From Tolypocladium sp. Sup5 PDA-1 (Eukaryota; Ascomycota; Sordariomycetes; Hypocreales; Ophiocordycipitaceae): a stretch of DNA of 64,000 bases. The stretch spans positions 1 through 64,000 of the forward strand of contig JPHH03000060.1 in the NCBI GenBank assembly GCA_000750105.3, in the 5' to 3' direction. Positions within the stretch are counted from its first letter, which is position 1; every line of letters starts with the position of its first letter. The notes beneath the pieces are model-generated. The model searched no databases. It worked only from the letters and a program-made list of their open reading frames with translations, and was not told the origin of the DNA. Shown piece by piece: positions 56,966-64,000 of the stretch. A program made the translations under genes and the position numbers.

Positions 56966-57993
56966 GGGCGGTTGTTGTGAGAAGGGAGAGTTGTGAGAAC
57001 GGAAAGTTGTGCAAACGCGGTTTGTCTGTTGTTTGAAAGGGATCAAATTCACTGCAAAAAAATTCACCGAGGGGTTAACCAAGGCAGGCTGGGAATTGGC
57101 ACGCAGTGCAGTGTAGAGCCTGCTGAAACACTTGTCAACACCCACGGATCACGCTGCTTTCACGGGCACGCAAGCAGAGCCGATACCGGCCATATTTTCC
57201 CCTTCAGTTCATACCAAACTTGCCGCAGGAAACAAGATAGAGGACTGAGGAGATGATGGTCTGTTTGTATGGTAGCGGGTAGTGCGAGATGGAGCGCAAG
57301 ACCTGCTGGCCCTGGGCATGACACTCTTTCTTGCGCCAACGGACTACACCACTGTCACCATTTGAAGATTGACTCTATTATGCTCTCATTAGAGGGTTTT
57401 CATAACTGCCGAGAAAGTTGTACTCTTGTAATGCAAGGCTATAATATGCCTACTTCGTTGCCGCCCCTGAACAGGACTTCGCCATGACCCGCCGCCGAGC
57501 ATACAAGCCCATGGGCTGCCCCGACCAACACCAAGGTGCTACTTGTTGCATAGCGTGGAAAGCAGCAGTCTATTAGCAGGGTAGGCACGCTCGAGAGGTC
57601 TTCGCTTCGGGCGTCAAGCTGGGCAAGATGGGTGTTCTCATCTCCAAGGATGCGTCCTTGGTAAAGCAGCTTGTGAATGCCTGTATAAGAAGTAGATGGG
57701 GAAAGCACGTGTTTGATGGACGCTTGCATACTCACGCTGGGGTCAGACCGTGTTGCCGCTTCCTTGTATGGTGAGATAATAAATACTTGTCCACTGCGTG
57801 GTTAGAAGCTTCTACTTTCCTTCTCACCTTCACTCCCACTTTCACTCCCACTTCTACTTCAGCATCAAGGCGAATGAAAAAAAAAAGCAAATGGGCATTC
57901 CCTCACCAAGTCAACCCGCCCTGCGCTTTACACACCCTCATTCCAGGGACCCCGACCCATCTTCTAATTCTAATTCTCCCGTCCAGAGCGCCT
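56966..57993. other. Intergenic with possible ubiquitin-like relic
   Basis: Mostly non-coding. On the minus strand 57439-57735 a frame contains HKLLYQGRILGDENTHLAQLDARSEDL and later STLVLVGA, reminiscent of the second half of a ubiquitin-like fold, but no start codon or consistent splice solution was found. It may be a decayed gene. Confidence 0.35.
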
Positions 57994-57999
57994 TATAAG
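57994..57999 (+). promoter_or_regulatory. TATA box of 5S copy 2
   Basis: TATAAG begins 29 nt upstream of the first 5S nucleotide, exactly as in copy 1 although the surrounding sequence differs. Confidence 0.78.
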
Positions 58000-58022
58000 T
58001 CACATTGTGCCCACCTCCTAGC

Positions 58023-58142
58023 ACATACGACCATAGCTGTAGGAGCAATTCTGGATCCCGTCTGATCTCCGAGAGACAAGCCTGCAAGCGGCAGATTAGT
58101 AGTTGGGTCGGTGACGACCAGCGAACCCCGGCTGTTGTATGT
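58023..58142 (+). rRNA. 5S ribosomal RNA gene (copy 2)
   Basis: 120 nt from ACATACGACCATAG to GTTGTATGT, followed at once by a T7 run (58142-58148), the RNA polymerase III terminator. The terminal helix pairs ACATAC with GTATGT. The helix IV region is GGTCG-GTGA-CGACC at 58106-58119; relative to the GGTGG-GTGA-CCACC I recall for Neurospora 5S, both strands of the stem have changed together, so pairing is kept. Identical to copy 1 over all 120 nt. Confidence 0.95.
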
Positions 58143-58148
58143 TTTTTT
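58142..58148 (+). terminator. RNA polymerase III T-run terminator of 5S copy 2
   Basis: Seven T directly at the 3' end of the 5S gene. Confidence 0.85.
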
Positions 58149-58669
58149 GCCTCTCTGGCATGTCTTTTTGCCTTTTGAAGGCAGTGTCGTGGTTTTTTTG
58201 ACATTGTGGTTTGGTGGGCGGCCATGTTGGGAGACCATGTTGGTGGGGTTGTGTCCAGGCGCCTCAGCCTTGCCATGGGCACCAAGACACAGTCAACTAC
58301 GGACTGGTCAACACCCCTCGAAATAACTATATTGGCAGTCTCTCGATATCAGTCAAAATAAGAGCCATGAAATTGAAGTTCAAGTTGTATGTTACACCTG
58401 TCGTACGGCGTCGTCTGAGGCGTGCCATACCAACACACTATCATTACAGGCGGGGCCAAGTAAGACGTGTGGCAGGCCGACTATGTGTAGAATACATATA
58501 TTGTTCCAGTGACTGCCCAAAGTCCTTTCAACTGCAAGACTCTAGATGAATACTTCTCGGCTCTATAAAACGCCTGCCCGGCCGAGTTTTTATTCAACAT
58601 GCAAGCCGTGGCCTATTCGATGATGCCGTGGGCCCAAAACACTTCCAAGATCGCACTGGTATGCTCCCG
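58149..58669. other. Intergenic
   Basis: About 520 bp downstream of the 5S gene, with T-rich runs at 58194-58200. No gene seen. Confidence 0.6.
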
Positions 58670-60538
58670 TCATTCCACGTCAATCAGGTCGCGCATGCTG
58701 TTAGGCACAGATTTTGGCGAGATTGTCTCCCTGTGGAGTGGCCGCTCGGGCATGGTGGGTGTGGACGGTGCCCCAGAACTCGTCTCGGCGAGCTTGTCGT
58801 CGCTGGACTCGCATTGGTAAAGGAAATTGTCGGCCGAGCTTCGCCGTTCGGGCCGCAGAGGCGGCAGGGAGCAACCCGCGTCAGCTTCCAGCTTGAATGA
58901 GGGCTGTTGGAGAAAAGGTCCATCCAGCCCAATCTTTTTGCCGACGTCGCGGTCCGAGATGTTCTTGCCAGCCTTGAAAGTTTGCAAGGCGTTCTTGGGC
59001 GGCGCCTTGGGCTTGGCCGGTTGCTTGGGCTTGCGAGTACGGGGCTTGGACACCTTGGTCGGCTTGTCGCCACTGCCCTCGACCATTTTGCCAACGAATG
59101 AGATCTTGGTCTGCTTCGATTTTGCCGTCGGGTTCTTCTTGGCGGAGATTGGCGGGCTCGGGCGCGGTGTGGGAATGGCCTGGAGAGCCTCGACTTGCTT
59201 TGGCTTGGCGTCGAGCTGGACCTCGATACCCGAACTTGGGGGGGTGGGGGTGCTGGAGGGGATTCCAACTTCGATGCTGGTCTTCCGCAGAGCCATTTCC
59301 TCCTCGTGCTCGTGGGACACTTCATAGTCAGTGCCGATCTCGCAGTCGAACGGCGGGAGCGCTGCCAATCTGGCAACGTTGTCGCACTTGGAGCGCACGA
59401 CAAGGTTCCAGCAGTCCTTGAACTCGATGCCCTTGGGCTCTGAATCAATGTTGATCCAGGCTGTGAATCCGTCCTTGCGTCCCCGCGCAACCTGGCACAG
59501 CTCCTTGACGAGCCGCCGCGTACCGGGGACCTTTAGCGTCGTGCCAACGACGAGGACCGCATCGGGCCGGGCCTTGAGGTCAGCGCGGGCAACGTTTCCG
59601 ATTGCCTCCTCGTCGGGGTTGTACTCGTTGTAGAGTACAAATCTGGGCCGTAGTCGGCCAATTCCATGGCTGCGCTTCCCCGCGTACGTCGTGCGCACTT
59701 GGTCCTGCTCCTCGCACTTTTCGCACAGGGGGGCTGCGGGCCCATTGAATAGCTCGCCGTTGAAGGGCTGTAGGTCGCCGCATTTGGTGCATACCATCTT
59801 CTGCAGCCCGCCGTGAAGCTGAACCGTGGGAGGCCAGGGACCCTTGGGCTCCAGAGGAACGCTGGTCTTAAGGGGCTCCATTGACGTGTCGATGCAGTCG
59901 ATGTTCTGCGAGTAGAGTCGGAGCAGTCGCCCTTCCTTGGCGAGAGAAGCCAGCAGGTGGTGGAACGGGGTGGGTGAGGCGGTCTTGGTCATTTCGGCCA
60001 TTTCCCTGACCATGGTGTGGAACGACTGCGTCGACGAATCGTGCTTGTACACGGAGGCGTCAAACAGGTGCTTGCCGGAAGCCTTGAGTTTGTGCTGGTT
60101 CCTAGCCGTCGCAAACAGGCCGGTGGACGAGCGGAAGTCGGGAATGCCCGCCGACACGGAGATGCCGGCGCCCGCGATGACGACAATCTTCTTCTTCTTG
60201 CGCAGCGCAGACAGCAGCCTCTGCAGGTGGAAGTTGTCCTCGTGCGTAAACTCCTCGTGCGCCTTCATCAGGTCCAGGCACGCGGGGCCGCGCTCCCTGG
60301 GCGGCGGCGCGAGCCTCCGCTTCTTGGCCGGCCGGGGGCTGTCGTCAATCGGGTCGCCCAGCTTGATGGGCGACTGCGTGCCAGAGGGCGCGGAAGACAT
60401 GGGCGAGGGGTAGCGGCCAGAGGCGTCTGGCTGCAGGACGGGGGAGTTTGGTAAAGAGGGCGTCTTGGAGAGGCTCGAGAGCGGCGACGACGGCACGGAG
60501 GCCGGGGCCGAGGACAGCGGGCTCGAGCTGCTGTCCAT
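58670..60538 (-). CDS. Hst3/Hst4-type sirtuin (NAD-dependent histone deacetylase)
   Basis: A single exon of 622 residues from ATG 60538. Sirtuin signatures: GAGISVSAGIPDFRS (123-137), YSQNID (209-214), the catalytic His in QLHGG (242), a CxxC-18-CxxC zinc site (250, 253, 272, 275) and VVGTTLKVPGTRRLVKEL. The long Ser/Pro-rich N-terminal extension, the RKKKKIVVIAGAG lead-in and the 250-residue C-terminal extension fit the Hst3/Hst4 branch, which removes H3K56 acetylation in the nucleus. The tail contains KSKQTKISFVGK, resembling but not matching a PCNA-binding box, and many Lys/Pro-rich segments. The open frame upstream of 60538 has no better ATG. Confidence 0.9.
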   Translation of the reverse strand: MDSSSSPLSSAPASVPSSPLSSLSKTPSLPNSPVLQPDASGRYPSPMSSAPSGTQSPIKLGDPIDDSPRPAKKRRLAPPPRERGPACLDLMKAHEEFTHEDNFHLQRLLSALRKKKKIVVIAGAGISVSAGIPDFRSSTGLFATARNQHKLKASGKHLFDASVYKHDSSTQSFHTMVREMAEMTKTASPTPFHHLLASLAKEGRLLRLYSQNIDCIDTSMEPLKTSVPLEPKGPWPPTVQLHGGLQKMVCTKCGDLQPFNGELFNGPAAPLCEKCEEQDQVRTTYAGKRSHGIGRLRPRFVLYNEYNPDEEAIGNVARADLKARPDAVLVVGTTLKVPGTRRLVKELCQVARGRKDGFTAWINIDSEPKGIEFKDCWNLVVRSKCDNVARLAALPPFDCEIGTDYEVSHEHEEEMALRKTSIEVGIPSSTPTPPSSGIEVQLDAKPKQVEALQAIPTPRPSPPISAKKNPTAKSKQTKISFVGKMVEGSGDKPTKVSKPRTRKPKQPAKPKAPPKNALQTFKAGKNISDRDVGKKIGLDGPFLQQPSFKLEADAGCSLPPLRPERRSSADNFLYQCESSDDKLAETSSGAPSTPTMPERPLHRETISPKSVPNSMRDLIDVE

Positions 60539-61889
60539 TGCGGCGTTCCGAGGCTGGGACTCGCCTCGGGGCGGCGGCGGAGGGTAGGAGGAAAAGGGAG
60601 TGGCGGCGTGGTGAGGAAGCAAAGGCGCGGTCGTGGGCGTGTTCCCTAGACCATCTCGCGCGAGGGTCGTGTTTTCCGTGAACCCCCAGCTGGACGCCCG
60701 TGCCCGTCCGAATAGCTCAGGCAAGTCGGGTGCGCGTATTGGGGGACAGAGCGGTGCAAAGAAGCAGCGGATCCGGGGGTATCGCTGCGTTCGCGTGGCC
60801 GAGGCAGAGCTTTTCAGCGTGATTGATTGAAGAGGTGAGGAAGGTGAGAGGAGGAGCGGCGAGGCTTGAAGTCGGCAAGCGGAGACGGTCGGGCTCGGGG
60901 GCACGGCGCAAGGCAAGGGAGGAGGAGGAGCGGCGGCCGCTGATTACTGTTTTTAGCGTCTGGCGCAACACCACTGACGGAGATGGATGGATGGATGGAT
61001 GGATGGAGGATAGGGCTGTGGGCCGCTGCCTTTGCAGCGCCGGGCTTGTTTGTTGTCGCATTCGCAGGCCTACGCAGGCCTACGTGTCCAGCGAGTCACA
61101 GATGCTTTACGATTGGATGCGAAACCCGTTGATCTCAGGTTTAGTGCCGGGCAATGCCCGTGAGTTTACTGTACTCTCCAAAGTCAAACAGGCTGTGGTG
61201 TTCAAGCCCCCCGACGCGGACCGGGTCCAGCACAGCCGCTGCACTCACTGCACGCCCAACAAACAGCGGGCTGGGCTTGCCAGACATGCATGAATGCCAG
61301 GCCCGGGGGAGTGAATATGCCGCACCGCCCAGCCGACTCTGCGAATGAATCCCCCTTTCCGAAGCCATACCATTGGCGCCTCCGAAGCCATAGGCGCCGC
61401 CGGCGCACATAGAGCGGGTGGCTGGGCGCCAGACGTCGTTTGCCCATCATCCATCCCGTTGCAGGGACCGTCCAAATTCCATTCAATCGTCAAACCCGTT
61501 TCTATACAAAAGAAACGGCAATGGTATCGCTCTTGTCCGCACGCTGCGGCCAGGCCCAGATGCCATCGCACCCGAGCTTTTCTGCATGACATGTGTTCCT
61601 GCACCTGCATGGGCGGGCCAGGTGGTGTCGTTCCCTGGGTGACGGCCCCGGCGGGGAATCGCCCCACTGGCTTCTGGAAGGCAGCCGACTCCACGTCGTC
61701 GCTGATTCGCCAGTGAGCTGCGATATGACATGCGCACGATACTTCCACAACAAATGCCGTACTCGTATACATAGTAGCGAGAGATTGCCATGAGCATTCC
61801 TTCCATCTTACAAGGAGATTACAGAGTTCCATGTGCAGATATGCCACGAGTATATGCTGGTGTTAGGACAAACCGTCTCGCCAGATGCT
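60539..61889. other. Intergenic with (GATG)n microsatellite
   Basis: Promoter of the sirtuin and 3' flank of the rhomboid gene. A (GATG)n tract lies at 60981-61008. Open frames here look like non-coding G+C-rich sequence. Confidence 0.55.
60981..61008. repeat. (GATG)n microsatellite
   Basis: About six to seven tandem GATG units. Confidence 0.85.
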
Positions 61890-63584
61890 CTAAGCCGAGG
61901 ACGGCCTCTTCGAGTCGACATCCGTCGCCCGACTCCGCTCACTACTCACTCCATCCGGAGACCACAGCTCTATCACCGCCTTGTCGCCCTCTCCGCCCCT
62001 TCCCCTCCTCTGCGTCCTGTTTATCAGCTCAATGCCCGCTATCCCCGCCGCGATGCCCGCCAGGTGCGATGCAATGTCCACCTTGAGCTTCGCCGTCCTG
62101 CCCAGCCCCGCCAGCTGCAGCGCCGTGATCATGGCCAGGAACACGATGCCGTGCACCCCGTCCTGCGGCAGGCCCAGGATCTTGAACCCGTCCGTCCGGT
62201 GCTCCCAAAAGTACGCCGAGCAGAGCCCCAGCGTCGCCCCCGACGCCCCCAGCGACGTCACCGTGAGCCACCCCCGGAGCGTGTACGTGACGAGGCTGCC
62301 GAGGAAGCCCGCCGCGCCGCAGCCCAGGTACAGCGTCAGGAAGTCGGCCCGCCCGATCTCGTCGTGCAGCGCCGTGCCCACGAACCACAGCGGCACCATG
62401 TTGACGAGCAGGTGGCTGAGCTTTGTGTGCGAGAAGACGGCCGAGAAGAGCGTCACCGGCTTCACCGTCGCCACCACGAAGATCATGTAGCGGTTGAACA
62501 CCGACCACAGCGGCGGCACCCTCCAGCCCAGGAACACCAGCGCGTTGAGCGCGACGATCGCTCCCACCGTAGCCTGCGAGGTCGAGAGCTCCCTCAGCAG
62601 TCTGTACCGCGGCATCGGCTCCTCGTACACCATGGCCACGGCGGCCATGAACCCGAGCACCAGCAGCACCACCGTCGCCGACGGCAGGATCCGCTCCCAA
62701 GCTCTCAGCTCGGGGGGCGCGTCCAAGCCGGACTGTGCCTTGTCGTAGTACTCGGCGATTTTGGGATTCGAAATCTCCCGTTTCTGGTCCTGCAGTTTCG
62801 CGACAGGGCCGGCGACCGTTGCGCCCTCTCGCGCCTCCGCCGCCCGACGCTCCTCCTCCAGGGCCTTTTCCTTGGCCTTGGCCTTTGCGATATTCCGCGC
62901 CCGCATCACGTCGAACTGGCTCCGGCCGTACACCGGATCCGGCTTGTAGTCTTCGGTCGTAGTCTCTTCCGTCTCTTTCGCTCCGGCCGCGTTCTGCTGC
63001 TTCTGTTCCATCTCTTGCTCCAGTTGGCTCAGCTCGTCCTCGGCCCTCAGCCCGGCGTTCATGACCTCCTCGACCGCCACCGTCTTCCGCAGGTACGCCA
63101 ATCCCGCGTCGATCTGCCCGGCCGAGAACTTCGCCGTGTGTATAGCAAACGCCGGGTCCTCCAGCGTGCCCGCGACTCGCCTTCCATGCATAATCCGTAA
63201 CAGGTGATTCGCCCCCGCGACGCTGATTTCGGAGCCGAATATTTGCCTGGCCTCTGCTTCCGTTAGGTCTCTGCCGCTAAACGCAAGGCCCGTTTGGTCG
63301 CGGTAGTCCCGCGGCAGCTCCTCGTAGTTGCGGATGATCTTGGGCGCCGAGAAGAGCGTCCGCCGGTCGCCATGTCGATGGCCGGGGCTGTACTCGGAAC
63401 TCCGTGTCCGTGACTTCTGCCATGTGCTTTGGCAGGAGAATGTAATCGATCGAGCTTGGCATGCGCTGTTCGGAAGCCATCGCGACGGTATTGAGGCTTG
63501 CGTCTTCGATCCTGTCGATGCCAGGCCGCGCGTGGCGGCCCTCAGCAGCGCGCGCGACGCATTGGGACAGATGAAGATGCTCAT
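61890..63584 (-). CDS. Mitochondrial rhomboid protease (Pcp1/PARL-like)
   Basis: A single exon of 564 residues from ATG 63584. The N-terminus is basic and hydroxylated (SRALLRAATRGLASTGSK), a mitochondrial targeting pattern. A charged coiled-coil-like stretch (residues ~180-270) comes before the membrane part. Rhomboid features: a first helix from VVLLVLGFMAAVAM, FSHTKLSHLLVNMVPLWFVG in loop 1-helix 2, the catalytic Ser448 in LGASGATLG and the catalytic His507 in ASHLAGIAAG, with about six or seven membrane segments in total. Pcp1/Rbd1 cleaves Mgm1 and cytochrome c peroxidase in the inner membrane and controls mitochondrial shape. It is head-to-head with the gene starting at 63941. Confidence 0.88.
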   Translation of the reverse strand: MSIFICPNASRALLRAATRGLASTGSKTQASIPSRWLPNSACQARSITFSCQSTWQKSRTRSSEYSPGHRHGDRRTLFSAPKIIRNYEELPRDYRDQTGLAFSGRDLTEAEARQIFGSEISVAGANHLLRIMHGRRVAGTLEDPAFAIHTAKFSAGQIDAGLAYLRKTVAVEEVMNAGLRAEDELSQLEQEMEQKQQNAAGAKETEETTTEDYKPDPVYGRSQFDVMRARNIAKAKAKEKALEEERRAAEAREGATVAGPVAKLQDQKREISNPKIAEYYDKAQSGLDAPPELRAWERILPSATVVLLVLGFMAAVAMVYEEPMPRYRLLRELSTSQATVGAIVALNALVFLGWRVPPLWSVFNRYMIFVVATVKPVTLFSAVFSHTKLSHLLVNMVPLWFVGTALHDEIGRADFLTLYLGCGAAGFLGSLVTYTLRGWLTVTSLGASGATLGLCSAYFWEHRTDGFKILGLPQDGVHGIVFLAMITALQLAGLGRTAKLKVDIASHLAGIAAGIAGIELINRTQRRGRGGEGDKAVIELWSPDGVSSERSRATDVDSKRPSSA

Positions 63585-63940
63585 CCTGGCTCAGCCGTAT
63601 GTGCCAGATGCGAGGTCACGCTGCCAGCGGCGCAGCGACTCCAAGCAGGAAGATGGCGTCTGCGTCACGTCGAAGCCCTGTGGTTTGTTCGTCCAAGAAT
63701 TTCAGGATGGCCTCAGCCAGCTCCAGCCGAAGACCCAGTAGCCCCTGTTAGCGCCAGCAGGGGTCCAGCACCCCACTACAATCGTCACTCCAGCGCTGCC
63801 TTCTGCCCCTCCACCGTATTCATCCCTCACATCCAACCTCGACATCGAAGCTCCAACAGCTTCACAGCTCTCAAACGTAAACGATTTCGCATTCCAACGC
63901 CTACACACGCCCTACGTACCCTCGAGGTCCATCGCCCGCC
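63585..63940. promoter_or_regulatory. Shared divergent promoter (rhomboid / right-end gene)
   Basis: A 356-bp gap between start codons of divergent genes. Nothing else is visible. Confidence 0.55.
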
Positions 63941-64000
63941 ATGTCCGCCGACACCCGCCCCATCGCCCCCTCGCGCTTCGCCGCCGCCCTCAAGGACCTC
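63941..64000 (+). CDS. 5' end of a gene cut by the window edge
   Basis: ATG at 63941 opens MSADTRPIAPSRFAAALKDL, still open at the last base. The strong codon bias toward C/G third positions and the RPIAPSRFAAAL phrase, which I associate with conserved fungal proteins of unknown function, support a real start. The rest lies outside the window. Confidence 0.65.
   Translation, partial: MSADTRPIAPSRFAAALKDL

Noticed and set aside
61245..61847. 200-residue minus-strand frame downstream of the rhomboid gene
   Set aside because: No domain or plausible start, and it lies in the presumed 3' region of the rhomboid gene.
1..64000. Secondary-metabolite cluster or intact mobile element
   Set aside because: No synthase, transporter, cluster regulator, transposase or reverse transcriptase reading frame was found; the genes are mostly housekeeping or fungal hypothetical.

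Overview
The window is nuclear DNA from a filamentous ascomycete, most likely a Sordariomycete of the Hypocreales. The evidence is short GT-AG introns (about 50-160 nt) with CTRAY branch sites, many fungus-only protein families, dispersed single 5S rRNA genes with an upstream TATA box, and the absence of operons. No sequence database was available, so family names come from motifs and remembered family features. Gene models were built by joining frames at splice sites so that conserved motifs read through.

Layout. 0.8-4.5 kb: a mitochondrial CitE-like lyase converges on an 822-residue basic fungal protein. 8.7-15.2 kb: a glycine-rich RRM protein, a ChaC-type gamma-glutamylcyclotransferase, a penta-EF-hand protein and a metallo-beta-lactamase-fold protein. 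19.0-22.7 kb: a RING-like zinc protein and an HCA59/Tls1-family splicing or telomere factor. 22.9-27.8 kb: a decayed and an intact copy of one fungal family, then a protein with an EVK motif. 28.9-34.4 kb: acylphosphatase, the DEAH helicase Prp16 and the WD40 ribosome-assembly protein Pwp1. 38.0-45.2 kb: a serine-rich protein, a membrane CE4-like deacetylase, a PLP-dependent Cys/Met enzyme and a fungal hypothetical. 46.3-52.4 kb: a gene remnant, a 5S rRNA gene, a small membrane protein, a SAM methyltransferase and LSM6. 52.8-63.6 kb: a Rad60/Esc2-like SUMO-like-domain protein, a pseudogene, a 2EXR protein, a second 5S gene, an Hst3/Hst4-type sirtuin and a mitochondrial rhomboid protease. A truncated gene runs off the right end.

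The genes do not form a biosynthetic cluster. There is a loose concentration of RNA functions (RRM, Prp16, Pwp1, LSM6, HCA59, 5S). The sirtuin and the SUMO-like-domain protein lie near each other and both belong to families linked to genome stability.

The most notable findings are three genes whose conserved motifs are rebuilt only through micro-exons of 5, 11 and 13 nt; two identical 5S rRNA genes 10 kb apart in opposite orientation, each with TATA at -29 and a paired base change in one helix; a tandem intact/decayed paralogue pair; and a recurring intergenic GTACGGAGTAC motif.
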